Source: Cognatishimia sp. WU-CL00825 (GTDB lineage: Bacteria; Pseudomonadota; Alphaproteobacteria; Rhodobacterales; Rhodobacteraceae). Taken from it: DNA of 64,000 nt. The stretch spans positions 1,922,001-1,986,000 of the forward strand of contig NZ_BAABWX010000001.1 of NCBI RefSeq assembly GCF_040364665.1, given 5' to 3'. Below are positions 8,810 through 17,997 of the stretch, in pieces (position 1 is the stretch's first letter; the number at the start of each line of letters is the position of its first letter). The notes under the pieces were generated by a model. It did no database searches, was not told where the DNA came from, and was given only the letters and a program-made list of their open reading frames with translations. The position numbers were made by a program, and so were the translations under genes.

Positions 8810-9721
8810 GTGAAATTAACCGCAGGAGCCATCCAGTTTTTTTGGAGTGCCGATCGTTGGGCGCGCTTTTACGACGATCTCGTTTTGGCACCGGTTGACA
8901 GCGTAATCTTGGGTGAACTTGTTTGCTCTAAGCGCTTGCCATTCTATCAAGACCGCATTCCACAAGCGGTTGAGGCGCTGCAAGCGGCAGGCAAGCATGT
9001 GGCGTTAACCAGCCTCGCCGTTGTAACCCTCAAACGAGAGCGCAATCTGCTGTCAGATCTTTTCGATCTTGGCGTTGAAGTCGAAGTGAATGATCTCACC
9101 GCTTTGGCCTATCTGCCCGAAGGCTCAGCATTTTCAGTAGGCCCGCTTGTAAATGTATATAACGAAAGCACGCTAGGATGGTTGGCCGCAAAAGGAGCCA
9201 CAAGAATTTGTTTACCACCTGAATTGCCCCTTAATTCAATCGAAATTCTTGCCACTGCTGCAAAGGATCTTGGTGTGGAGATTGAAGTTTGGGGACATGG
9301 TAGGATTCCTCTCGCAATTTCTGGGCGCTGCTATCACGCGCGCCTGCACGGGCGCACCAAAGACAATTGCCAATTTGCCTGTGAAGATGACCCCGATGGC
9401 AAAGTTGTTCGGACTTTGGATAATCAACCTTTTCTGTCCATGAACGGGGTACAAACACTGTCTGAAAGCCATGCCTGTGTTGTCGCGCAGGTTCAAAAAC
9501 TTGCCAATGCTGGGGTGTCTTCCCTCCGGCTATCGCCTCAGTCGAAAGGGTTTTTAGATATTTGCCGCCTTTACCGCGCATTGCTAGATGGGAGACAGAC
9601 CTCTGAAGCTGTTGTCCAAGAAATTCGTCACATTTCTAATGGCATACGCCTATCCGACGGTTTTCTCGCAGGGGCAGCTGGTGTTGACTGGTCTGGCAAA
9701 ACGTTACAGCCACATGAATGA
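8810..9721 (+). CDS. ubiV: UbiV, iron-sulfur U32 protein partner of UbiU
   Basis: Second subunit of the anaerobic ubiquinone hydroxylase. The 303-residue protein has Cys39, Cys174, Cys187 and Cys191 in the spacing of the E. coli UbiV cluster ligands (39, 180, 193, 197), including SGRCYHARLHGRTKDNCQFAC. Translation starts at a GTG (8810), 4 bp after the ubiU stop. The stop codon overlaps the nnrS ATG by 4 bp, so ubiT, ubiU, ubiV and nnrS form one tightly coupled operon. Confidence 0.95.
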   Translation: MKLTAGAIQFFWSADRWARFYDDLVLAPVDSVILGELVCSKRLPFYQDRIPQAVEALQAAGKHVALTSLAVVTLKRERNLLSDLFDLGVEVEVNDLTALAYLPEGSAFSVGPLVNVYNESTLGWLAAKGATRICLPPELPLNSIEILATAAKDLGVEIEVWGHGRIPLAISGRCYHARLHGRTKDNCQFACEDDPDGKVVRTLDNQPFLSMNGVQTLSESHACVVAQVQKLANAGVSSLRLSPQSKGFLDICRLYRALLDGRQTSEAVVQEIRHISNGIRLSDGFLAGAAGVDWSGKTLQPHE

Positions 9722-10959
9722 ACGCCACAGTGCGCGCAAAACCCAGACTGTTTAGCCATTTTTGGGATGCCCCTTTTAGACCGCTCTTTTTGGCGGCCTT
9801 TCTCTGCGCTTTCTTTTCTATTCTGATCTGGCCAATTGGCGAAAAACTGGGTTTGCCGACGCCGGGGATCCATCCCCCCGTTTTGTGGCACATGCACGAA
9901 CTTTTGTTTGGGTTTACCGCGGCCGCGATTGGGGGCTATGTACTAACGGCCCTGCCCAATTGGACTGATCAGCAACCTGTCGCCGGGATACTTTTGAAAC
10001 TGCTTGTTCTTCTTTGGGGAGTTGCCAGAGGCGTGAACGTCTTGCCGCAAACTTTGCCAACGGGCTTAGTCGTGCTCATCAACTTAAGCTATTTTTTATT
10101 GCTGTCCTACATCGTTGCTCGCCAGATCTCAGTTTCCAAAGCGTTTCGCAAGTTAAGCTTCGTCTTGGTTGTTTTGGCATTGGGCATGGCTGACGTAGCA
10201 TACTTAACAGCCGCAAACATGGGTTATCCTTGGGTCAGTCATGACATTGGACACCATGTTTTCATTGGCTTGTGCATGTTGCTTATAGTCGTGGGGGCAA
10301 AACTCATCGCTGCCTTTACTAAGAATTGGCTAAACATAAACCAAATTGAAACATCTGATGTAGGCTTGTCTAGCAAGCTGAATTTGCTTGTTTTGGCGTT
10401 GCTGATGATAGGCTTTTGGCTGTTTAGCTTCGTAGATAGTGGCCTCGCCTATGCCGTTCTGTTGTGCACATCTTGCCTTATCATTTGGTCCATGTGTGCT
10501 TGGCAGGCGAAAGCACTTTTCCGTAGCCCACTAATTGCGGCACTGCATGTCTCCTTTTGGTGGATACCAGCCGGTTTTTGTTTGCTGATCCTATCGCAGA
10601 CTGCCCCGTCATCTTACCGCGCCGCTGACGCCCTTCACGCGATAACCATAGGGGCGATGTCTGGATTGATCATGGCTATCTCTGGCAGAGCAGCCGCCCT
10701 TCGCAACAACGGTGTGTTACACGCTAGAAAGTCGTTTTATGTCGCTATACCACTTGTCTGGACAGCTGCATTGGTGCGACTATTGGTGCCTGCATTCCCC
10801 CAGCACACCGAATTGGTTGTAGTGTTATCCGCTACAATTTGGTGTTCTGCTTGGTTCATTTTTATCATTGGCTTTCTTCCGGCGCTTTACGGGCCAGCCC
10901 CGCGTCCAGTGTTGAGTGGGGCAAAACACGCCGCTTCAAATTCGACGCCAGCCAAATAG
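9718..10959 (+). CDS. nnrS: NnrS family membrane protein
   Basis: NnrS proteins are haem- and copper-containing polytopic membrane proteins linked to nitric oxide tolerance and denitrification. The 413-residue translation is hydrophobic, with about 12 membrane segments. It opens with the family pattern FRPLFLAAFLCAFFSILIWP, then a WHMHELLFGFTAAAIGGYVLTALPNWT segment whose paired histidines are typical. More conserved histidines follow at SHDIGHHVFIG and ALHAITIGAMSGLI. The gene overlaps ubiV by 4 bp. The pairing suggests that nitrogen-oxide respiration and anaerobic quinone supply are switched on together, which is an inference from context. Confidence 0.9.
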   Translation: MNATVRAKPRLFSHFWDAPFRPLFLAAFLCAFFSILIWPIGEKLGLPTPGIHPPVLWHMHELLFGFTAAAIGGYVLTALPNWTDQQPVAGILLKLLVLLWGVARGVNVLPQTLPTGLVVLINLSYFLLLSYIVARQISVSKAFRKLSFVLVVLALGMADVAYLTAANMGYPWVSHDIGHHVFIGLCMLLIVVGAKLIAAFTKNWLNINQIETSDVGLSSKLNLLVLALLMIGFWLFSFVDSGLAYAVLLCTSCLIIWSMCAWQAKALFRSPLIAALHVSFWWIPAGFCLLILSQTAPSSYRAADALHAITIGAMSGLIMAISGRAAALRNNGVLHARKSFYVAIPLVWTAALVRLLVPAFPQHTELVVVLSATIWCSAWFIFIIGFLPALYGPAPRPVLSGAKHAASNSTPAK

Positions 10960-11084
10960 CTATTTGCTCGGCGCAAATAATGAGGGCAATCCTCTGTTAC
11001 AATGCGCCACAGTCGACCTTGTTTATGCGCTAACCTATGTTACCCAGGTGCTTTCCAAGCACACGATCAAAGTGAGCAATTGGC

Positions 11085-11813
11085 ATGACTGGCAAAAAAA
11101 CAGACCATCCTTGTGGTCGTTGTGCATTTTATGCGGGAAGCATTTGGAAGCCTGTCCCCTCAGAGTCAGTTTCATTTTTGAAGCAGGGTTTTTCCCGAAA
11201 GACCTTACCCTCGAGCCAAGCTTTGTTCAGGCAAGGAGACGAGAACCGAGGCATATTCTGCGTCTCCAAAGGACTGATTGCAATTCGTGCGCTTAGTGCT
11301 GACGGTGCATCCACTTTGATCAGGATCGCCTACCCAGGGGACGTCATTGGATATCGTTCGTTTTTGGCCAATCGCCCGCATGAGACAGAAGCTCTTGCTT
11401 TGCTGCCGTCGCGCGTGTGCACCGTGGCCTTGCGCCATGCAGACCAAGTTGTTCAGAAAAACCCGATGGTTTTGAAAAGCATTGCGTCCCGGTGCATTTC
11501 TGAAATCGACAGAAACCACGAACGGATTATCGCCACGGCTACAAAATCTAACAAACAGCGTTTGGCAGATCTTCTTTATAGGTTGATGACTGAACATGGT
11601 AAATCTGATGGCGATTGGATCTCAATGCGACTTCCCCTCTCGCGCATCGATTTGGCGGATTTGATCGGTGTGCAGCCTGAAACACTTTCGCGCCTTATCA
11701 GACGGCTGCAATGTGATGGGTCGTTTCAATTCTCTGGTCGATCGGTGCATGTGCCCGCAACGGCTTTTAGTGTTTCACCAGCCTTGTTGCCCCTACCCCC
11801 ACTAAGCGCTTGA
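11085..11813 (+). CDS. Crp/Fnr family transcriptional regulator, FNR-like with incomplete cysteine set
   Basis: A 242-residue activator with an N-terminal cyclic-nucleotide-type beta-roll (about 40-130) and a C-terminal winged helix. The recognition helix has VQPETLSRLIRRL, whose E-x-x-S-R is the FNR signature for TTGA half-sites. That fits the TTGAC-N4-GTCAA palindrome at 7192-7215. FNR binds 4Fe-4S through three N-terminal cysteines and Cys122. Here only Cys10 and Cys13 (PCGRC) are present, Ser19 stands where the third is expected, and Cys112 aligns with FNR Cys122. Cys59 or His8 might substitute. It follows nnrS on the same strand after 125 bp. I do not call it fnrL because the cluster ligands differ. 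Confidence 0.85.
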   Translation: MTGKKTDHPCGRCAFYAGSIWKPVPSESVSFLKQGFSRKTLPSSQALFRQGDENRGIFCVSKGLIAIRALSADGASTLIRIAYPGDVIGYRSFLANRPHETEALALLPSRVCTVALRHADQVVQKNPMVLKSIASRCISEIDRNHERIIATATKSNKQRLADLLYRLMTEHGKSDGDWISMRLPLSRIDLADLIGVQPETLSRLIRRLQCDGSFQFSGRSVHVPATAFSVSPALLPLPPLSA

Positions 11814-11854
11814 TATAATTTATTTATCAATTCCTGAAGATTGAAAAGGATGAG

Positions 11855-11888
11855 ATGCACCCCTCGCAGCAAATAGAGAGGGATGCAT
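11855..11888. terminator. Hairpin between convergent genes
   Basis: ATGCACCCCTC (11855-11865) pairs with GAGGGATGCAT (11878-11888) over 11 positions with one mismatch and a 12-nt loop. It lies between the converging fnr-like gene and the NCS2 permease gene. The T-run is weak on both sides, so it may be a modest bidirectional terminator. Confidence 0.5.
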
Positions 11889-11898
11889 GGAAAAAGCT

Positions 11899-13221
11899 TT
11901 AGAGGTTGGCCTCTGGACTAGGCGAATTGGCCATGCTCTGGTCGCGCTCTTCGCGTGGCAGTAAAAGGTTCAAAACGACGCCTGCAACGCCTGCCAGACC
12001 AATGCCCGCCAACGTAAAGCCACTGCCAAATGGAATGGAAAGCCCCCCAATTCCAACGACAAGAACAACAGATATGATCACCATATTCCTGGCCTCTGTC
12101 AGCCTGTCACCAATCTTGGCAACGACCGATAGACCAATCACAGTCACCATTCCGAACATCAAGATCATGATGCCCCCCATCACGGGCATGGGTATGGTTG
12201 CCAAGGCACCGCTTAGTTTGCCAACAAACGAAAGCGCGATGGCGAAGATAGCAGCCCAGGTCATAATCGCCGGATTAAAGGCCTTGGTCAGTGTAACCGC
12301 ACCAGTCACTTCGGAATAGGTTGTATTGGGTGGCCCTCCAACTAGACCCGCAAATGTGGTGGCCAGCCCGTCTCCAAGCATGGTGTTTTGGATGCCCGGA
12401 TCTTCCATATAATCCTTTTTGGTGACACCCCCGATGGCCATAATATCCCCGAAATGCTCGATTGCGGGCGCAATTGCGACCGGCAAAATAAAGAGGATCG
12501 CCGCCAAGTTAAACTCTGGTGCGACAAATGCAGGAATAGAGAACCAAGGTGCTTCTGCAAAAGGCGCGAAACTGACCAAATTCTGGCCTGTAACAACACC
12601 CAAAACCAACGCCACAATATAGCCTGCAATGACACCGAATATGATCGGAACCACCTTGATAATGCCTTTGCCCCGGATTGCAAAAATCATTGTCGTACCT
12701 AAGGAAATAGCCGCAATTGTTAGCGCAATCCCCTTGGGCATGATCTGCGTGTCGCCCGCGAGCCCCGTCGACATGTTGATCGCAACCGGTGCTAAAGCCA
12801 AGCCGATGACCATAATCACAGGGCCAACAACAACCGGTGGCAAGTATTTGTGCAAAAAGCCACTGCCCCAAATTCTGATCGCAAAGCTAAGCGCCACATA
12901 AAACAGTCCTGCAACAGCTAAGCCGCCGGTTGTTGCCGCAAGCCCCCAAGTTTGAACCCCATAGATAATCGGCGCAATGAATGCGAAGGACGATGCCAGG
13001 AATACCGGGACTTTACCCTTGGTTACGATTTGAAAAATTAGAGTGCCTACCCCGGCTGTGAAGAGTGCTACGCTGGCATTTAGGCCGGTCAGTAGCGGAA
13101 CTAAAACAAGAGCTCCAAATGCGACAAAGAGCATCTGTGCCCCGATCAAGGCTTGCCCCAAGCTGAAATTATAGTCGGTGCTGGATAGCCGGGAGTCGCC
13201 CCCCGATTGTGAGTGTGTCAT
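11899..13221 (-). CDS. NCS2 family uracil/xanthine permease
   Basis: An inner-membrane nucleobase symporter with about 14 membrane segments. Family landmarks are LPPVVVGPVIMVIGLALAP, the APAIEHFGDIMAIGGV segment with the substrate-site glutamate and histidine, and GGPPNTTYSEVTGAV with the second glutamate region. It is closest to the UraA/uracil group, but the substrate cannot be fixed from sequence alone. The open frame extends 4 codons further, to 13233. A GGAGG at about 13226-13230 lies inside that extension and points to the ATG at 13221. The gene is monocistronic. No pyrimidine gene is nearby. Confidence 0.88.
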   Translation of the reverse strand: MTHSQSGGDSRLSSTDYNFSLGQALIGAQMLFVAFGALVLVPLLTGLNASVALFTAGVGTLIFQIVTKGKVPVFLASSFAFIAPIIYGVQTWGLAATTGGLAVAGLFYVALSFAIRIWGSGFLHKYLPPVVVGPVIMVIGLALAPVAINMSTGLAGDTQIMPKGIALTIAAISLGTTMIFAIRGKGIIKVVPIIFGVIAGYIVALVLGVVTGQNLVSFAPFAEAPWFSIPAFVAPEFNLAAILFILPVAIAPAIEHFGDIMAIGGVTKKDYMEDPGIQNTMLGDGLATTFAGLVGGPPNTTYSEVTGAVTLTKAFNPAIMTWAAIFAIALSFVGKLSGALATIPMPVMGGIMILMFGMVTVIGLSVVAKIGDRLTEARNMVIISVVLVVGIGGLSIPFGSGFTLAGIGLAGVAGVVLNLLLPREERDQSMANSPSPEANL

Positions 13222-13650
13222 GTCGTCCTCCATGTTTTCATCAAGAAACCCTGTTGCCCCTCCACGCTTTGGATTTCTTTTCTGTACTTGCTTTATGATT
13301 ACGGATTAGAATTATTGTCCCCAAACGCGCGCCTCTCTGAGGCCCAATTTCCTAGCTACACTCTAAAGCTGTCGTGAAATTTTGTTTCAAATTCACCATA
13401 TTTTGTGCATTTTTTAACCAACCGGTCAATTTAAGTCAATAATTTTACTATTCAGTCAATTTATCCGTGCGCTTTTCTCTCAAAGGATCATCTGAAGCGA
13501 ACTAGCATTAACCTTTTCAGGTTTATGTAGCTTCAAAACTTTGCACGAAGAATGCCAATCCGAACACTCATTTAGCGCGATATTGGTTTGTACAAATCCG
13601 TCGATTTGGAGCGCAACTCATGAAAGCGCCCACCGATCTAATTTCGAAGT
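13222..13650. other. Non-coding region upstream of the permease
   Basis: About 430 AT-rich bases without a supported gene. It carries the permease promoter on the reverse strand and the downstream end of the broken GMC gene. The notable structure is three GTCAAT elements at 13425, 13435 and 13455, annotated separately. Confidence 0.6.
13425..13460. repeat. Three helically phased GTCAAT/ATTGAC elements
   Basis: The hexamer GTCAAT starts at 13425, 13435 and 13455. The spacings of 10 and 20 bp place all three on the same face of the helix. They lie about 200-235 bp upstream of the permease start. This could be a binding array for an activator or repressor, or it could be chance in AT-rich DNA. 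Confidence 0.35.
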
Positions 13651-14981
13651 TTAGTCAAACAGCGTCGCAAAATTATTCTTGATACTGTCCCCAATGTACA
13701 AAGCCAAAGCCTGTATCGTGGATGTGGGATTGACGGCGCCAGCCGTCACAAAGATTGAACCGTCGACAATAAACAGGTTCGTTACGTCGTGGCTGCGCCC
13801 CCAGCCGTTCACGACCGAGTTTTCTGCGGCATTACCCATGCGGCAGGTGCCCATTTGGTGCCATCCAGCGCGCCACCATACCGCGTCGTTGCCCTTGCTT
13901 AGGATCTTCTGCGCCCCGGCAGCCAAAAGAACCTCTTTGGCTTTCTTCTCGCCATGTTCGAGCATCTTTTTGGTGTTCTCGCCCAATCGATAGGTTATTT
14001 TTGGGGCCGGAATTCCATCACTGTCTTTCAGTTCTGGATCAAGCGTGACGCAGTTTGCCTCTTCCGGCAGGTCTTCTATCACCACGGTCAAGCCCGCAAG
14101 ATATGGGTAAACTTCGTCCATGATCCGGCGATGTTAATTCCCCCAGGGAATAGGCTTATCAATGCCATACCCCCCCCAAAAAGCAAAGGTCATTGGCGTG
14201 GTGGACCGGCCAGAGTGAAGACCGTAGCCACGCACAAATCCGCGCGATGGATCACTTTCGTAAAACTTTTGGCTCAATATGGAACAGGCCATCGGTCCTT
14301 CGTGGCCTTTCATTGGCTCTTCAAAGACACCTGCAACCCCGGTGAGAGGATGAAACATCAGGTTCTTGCCAACGAGGCCAGAGCGATTTGCCAAACAATC
14401 CGGAAAGGCTTTTGATTTTGAGTTCAGCAGCAAACGCGGCGTGCCAACGCCGTTACAGGCCACCACAACCATTTCTGCGCTTTGTTCCTGCAGCTGCCCT
14501 TTGGCATCGAAATAAAGCACGCCGTTGGCGAGTCCTGTGTTGGCATCAACAAGAATTTCCGCAACACGTGAATTGGTGCGTAATTCAACACCTGCATTTT
14601 CTAGGATCGGCCAATAAGTGAAATTTGTGCCTCCTTTGGCACCCGCTGCACAGCCAAGATCACAAGTGCCGGCATTAACACATTTCTGTCGGCCATCGTG
14701 ATCTTGGCTTAAGCTCGAAACATCCGACGGCCACCAATGCCAGCCCTTTTCATTGAAGCCTTTGGCCAGTGTTTGTCCCAATTTGCGCATTGGAATTGGC
14801 GGAAGGTCAGGATTGTAAGTTGATAGGCTGGATTGCCGCCCAATCCAGAGACGCCGGTGTTGCGGTCATTCGCCTCGTAGAAAGGCGCAAGCGTAGCATA
14901 ATCAATGGGCCAATCGTCGGCCACGCCATCAAGAGTTTTTGCACTAAAATCCGATTGATCTTGGGTCCACATTGTTTTCAT
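13651..14981 (-). pseudogene. Broken GMC-family oxidoreductase
   Basis: Remnant of an FAD-dependent GMC oxidoreductase resembling the large subunit of gluconate 2-dehydrogenase. Reading from 14981, the segment VADDWPIDYATLAPFYEANDR shifts frame at about 14805-14815 into LPPIPMRKLGQTLAKGF. It then runs through RQKCVNAGTCDLGCAAGAKGG and stops at an in-frame TAA (14134-14136). The same frame resumes with IMDEVYPYLAGL through MGTCRMG and the C-terminal VNPTSTIQALAL. The N-terminal ~110 residues, including the FAD GxGxxG, are missing: the first recognisable residues begin 2 bp after the permease stop. One truncation, one frameshift and one nonsense codon mark it as dead. Confidence 0.88.
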
Positions 14982-14983
14982 CC

Positions 14984-16210
14984 TTAACGACCAGAAACGT
15001 TGCCAGATCTCGAGACCGCATCAGTTGCCACGGCCAATAGTAGTATGGCTCTAGAGAACATAAGTTTGTCAGCGGCACTGGCACCGGACAGATCCAGCCC
15101 ATTCCCAAGCGAGCCAATCACAAGTGCACCTAAAATCGCATTCCAAACAGAACCCTGCCCCCCAAATAGTGAGGTGCCGCCAATGACCGCCGCGCCAATA
15201 CTCTCGAGCAACAGCGAGCCACCTGCAAACGCGGTGTAAGACACCGAACCAAAGCGGGACGCCCCGAAAATACCGCCGATCGCGGCAAGGATGCCAACAA
15301 TAGCAAAGGCAGACACCCGAATGCGTTTCACATCCATCCCAACACGCCGCGCGCTTTCGGCATTGCCCCCCACAGCAAAGATCGAGCGCCCGTAAGGTGT
15401 TGATGTGGTGATCCAGCCAATCAGCGCCATCAAAAGCAGAATAAGCAAAGGCAATGACCGATATGCGTTCATTGTCAAAACAGCTGCAAAAATAAGGCAT
15501 GCAAAGAACGCTACTTGACCCCATAGGGTCGCGTTGCTGTCTAACTCAAGGTGCAATGCCTTTCGCTGCGCTTGACGGCGCAAGGCCATCGCCGCAACAA
15601 ACACCACCAAAAGGGCCGCGATAACCAAGCCCCAAAAATCTGGGAGCAGGACACGAGCTATCGCGCGCACAAAGGGATCACCAACGTTCAGATTTCCTGT
15701 CGGCAGGATCTTCTGCATCAGACCCTGATAGCCCAAGAGACCGGCCAAAGTGACAACAAACGAGGGTATTCCAACATACGCGACAAGCAAACCCTGTGCG
15801 GCCCCCATGACAGCGCCAACCGCGATGACAATAAGGCATGCCAACCAGCCGGGAACACCAGCCAAAACCAAAACCCCAAGAAGCGCAACGCAGACGCCAG
15901 CTGTTGCAGCAGCAGAAAGGTCGATATCGACAAGCAACAGAACAATTGTGATCCCAACAGCCAGGGTCGCGATTACCGCGGACTGCATGAACAAGTTGTA
16001 GATGTTACGTGGTCTAATAAAGATATAGCGGATTTCTTCGGCGCTTGGATCGCTGAGGTATTCATACAGCGGTACCGCAAGGCCAAAGTAGGTCCAGATT
16101 GCTGCCAGTGCGAGCAAACCAGGAACAAAGGTGCCGAACTTGGTTTCGCGCATAATGCGCAACCGATCGACGAACGTAAGTTTGACTTCAGACTGCATTT
16201 TTTGCTTCAT
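14984..16210 (-). CDS. Sugar ABC transporter permease, XylH/RbsC type
   Basis: Inner-membrane permease of a CUT2-type monosaccharide importer, 408 residues with about 10 membrane segments. Typical stretches are LLLVDIDLSAAATAGVCVALLG, YVGIPSFVVTLAGLLGYQG, and the C-terminal STPYGRSIFAVGGNAESARRVGMDV and LLLESIGAAVIGGTSLFGG. Its start overlaps the end of the xylG remnant (ATG at 16210 or 16198), the usual arrangement in these operons. The frame is intact, but both neighbours that would form a working transporter are broken. The permease is probably non-functional in practice and simply not yet eroded. Confidence 0.85.
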   Translation of the reverse strand: MKQKMQSEVKLTFVDRLRIMRETKFGTFVPGLLALAAIWTYFGLAVPLYEYLSDPSAEEIRYIFIRPRNIYNLFMQSAVIATLAVGITIVLLLVDIDLSAAATAGVCVALLGVLVLAGVPGWLACLIVIAVGAVMGAAQGLLVAYVGIPSFVVTLAGLLGYQGLMQKILPTGNLNVGDPFVRAIARVLLPDFWGLVIAALLVVFVAAMALRRQAQRKALHLELDSNATLWGQVAFFACLIFAAVLTMNAYRSLPLLILLLMALIGWITTSTPYGRSIFAVGGNAESARRVGMDVKRIRVSAFAIVGILAAIGGIFGASRFGSVSYTAFAGGSLLLESIGAAVIGGTSLFGGQGSVWNAILGALVIGSLGNGLDLSGASAADKLMFSRAILLLAVATDAVSRSGNVSGR

Positions 16211-16730
16211 CTATCCCACGTGTCATCGCAACGACGATTTCGTCGGGTGTCGTGTCTGCGGTGTTCCTGATTGCCACATTCCCGCCGTGTCTGATGACAC
16301 AGATCCGGTCTGCAATTTCAAAAATGTCGCGCATGTTGTGCGAGATATAGATGACAGCATGGTTGGTTTCGCGCAGCCGTTTGACCACGTTCAAAACTTG
16401 GCAAGTTTGGGCAACGCCCAACGCCGCAGTCGGTTCATCCAGCATCACAACCGAACTTTCAGCCCCTACAGCCCGTGCAATCGCAATGGCCTGACGCTGA
16501 CCACCAGAAAGGCCGCCAACAGTCGCGCGGACAGATTGCAGTGCGCGCACTTCTAAACGGTCGATAGCCCTCTGGGCTTTTACTTCCATTTGCAAGTCGT
16601 CAATCGGGTGCAAGAAACGCGGCAGAAACCCCCACCCAGATTTGACAGGCTCGGCCCCTAAAAACAGGTTTGCAGCCACATCAAGATTTTCACAAAGCGC
16701 GAGATCTTGGTAAACAATCTGAATGCCACG
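16188..16730 (-). pseudogene. XylG-type sugar ABC ATPase remnant lacking Walker A
   Basis: C-terminal part of a sugar-import ATPase. It reads GIQIVYQDLALCENLDVAANLFLG, then the ABC signature LSGGQRQAIAIARAV, Walker B VVMLDEPTAAL and the switch histidine in YISHNMRD. The first ~85 residues, including the Walker A P-loop, are absent. Immediately upstream the sequence changes to the end of the xylF remnant without a stop or start, so one deletion removed the end of xylF and the beginning of xylG. The protein could not bind ATP normally. Confidence 0.88.
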
Positions 16731-17606
16731 TCCGCGCCAACACCGTTCTGCACGACTGCGGTCGCAATGTCAGATGTGTCTTGACCGTTGATCAAACGCA
16801 GGGTGACTTCTGCTGCTGCACCAATTTCGTGCAAAGGACGCCAACCACATTGGGTCTGCTTGCCAAGCAACATCAACTGTTGTGCTTGGACAGTCCAGTC
16901 CAGAAACCGGAACTGTGCCTGCCATGCCTTGCTCTTCCATAGATGCGATGGCTGCGCCGGCGTTACCATCGTTTGATGATACAACACCCTGAACTTTGTT
17001 GCTCAGCTGGGTCAACGCATGGTCCATCGAGCGGCGTGCAATGGCCGGATCCCAACCGGGAGTCCAGTTTTCATACCCCAGAACACGTTCACCAGAGTCA
17101 AACAAAGGCTGCAAAGCAGAGATCTGGCCCGCTGCAATTACACCTGCGTTTGGATCTGTTGGCGAGCCCTTCAGCATAACCAGAGTATCGCCGGACTTGG
17201 TGTTGTCGACAACGTGCTGGGCTTGTGCTGCACCGGTCGCAAACACATCGGCCTGAACCCAGAACTTTGTGTTCGGGGAATTGATCATGCGATCATAGGC
17301 AATCGTCGGCACGCCCTCTTCTGCAGCTGTATCTGCGATAATTGCAGAGCTTTCGCCGTCAATTGGGATAACCACGAGCACTTTTGCGCCCTGTGTCAAA
17401 GCCTGCTCTGCCTGACGTCGCGGCACAGAAGTGTCATTGTTGGCGTTGAAGACTTCAACCTTAAGATCTGGTGCAATTTCTTTCATTTTATCCAGAAATG
17501 CAGCGGCATCCTGCTGTTCCCAACGTAGGTTCACGTTCTCGGGCAATAGCAAAGCAACAGTATCTGCGGAAACTGCGGTTGCCGCAGATTTGCACCGGCC
17601 AAGTCG
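16731..17606 (-). pseudogene. XylF-type sugar-binding protein remnant
   Basis: Periplasmic sugar-binding protein of the same importer. The frame reads from an alanine-rich signal-peptide tail (SAATAVSADTVALLLPENV) through KMKEIAPDLKVEVFNANND, GAKVLVVIPIDGESSAIIADTA and VPVSGLDCPSTTV. Near 16855-16870 it shifts to another frame (GKQTQCGWRPLHEIGAAAEVTL) and ends at the fusion with xylG near 16730. The start is also lost: a TAG interrupts the frame at 17607-17609 and no in-frame start with a signal peptide is visible. Three lesions make it a clear pseudogene. Confidence 0.86.
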
Positions 17607-17646
17607 CTAAATTGGGACCCATATCACCCGCAATGTAACGCTTTGA

Positions 17647-17997
17647 TTAATCCAATTCGGTCCAAGGCCATGGCTTCACGTTGCTTGCCGCGGTTTGATA
17701 TCTGGCGGCTTTTGCCATCCAGATTCCCAAATCGGTCCCAAACTCGGCCAAACGCTCGTTGGGTTGTTTGTTGCTGACCAACATGACGAGAAACTGAATA
17801 ACGGTCACCACGCCCAAAATGGTTTGTGCAAATGAGATCATGACGGCGATCAAGAGCATAAAAATCAAGCGCCAGAGCATGTTATCGGGTTGTTCCGGCT
17901 CAAATTGCTCTCCATGCAGGCGGCCTTCGATTTTTGTTTCGTCTTGGTCCACGTCATTCACCCTTGTTACAGTCACTGCGCGCGGCAAATAGATCAC
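17647..17997 (-). CDS. DUF4389 domain-containing small membrane protein
   Basis: A protein of up to 116 residues with one or two membrane segments (about 41-75) and the soluble tail typical of DUF4389 (SNKQPNERLAEFGTDLGIWMAKAARYQTAASNVKPWPW). Function unknown. The open frame starts at 17997, but the N-terminal residues are not typical. A GTG near 17949-17961 after AAGGG is a likelier start, giving VDQDETKIEGRLHGEQ. It lies upstream of the dead sugar cassette and seems unrelated to it. Confidence 0.75.
   Translation of the reverse strand: MIYLPRAVTVTRVNDVDQDETKIEGRLHGEQFEPEQPDNMLWRLIFMLLIAVMISFAQTILGVVTVIQFLVMLVSNKQPNERLAEFGTDLGIWMAKAARYQTAASNVKPWPWTELD

Noticed and set aside
11085..11813. 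Naming the Crp/Fnr protein as FnrL
   Set aside because: The third N-terminal cluster cysteine is missing, so the canonical oxygen-sensor identity is not supported.
13222..13650. Purine- or pyrimidine-sensing riboswitch upstream of the nucleobase permease
   Set aside because: No conserved three-way junction or pseudoknot elements could be found in the leader; only the phased hexamers stand out.
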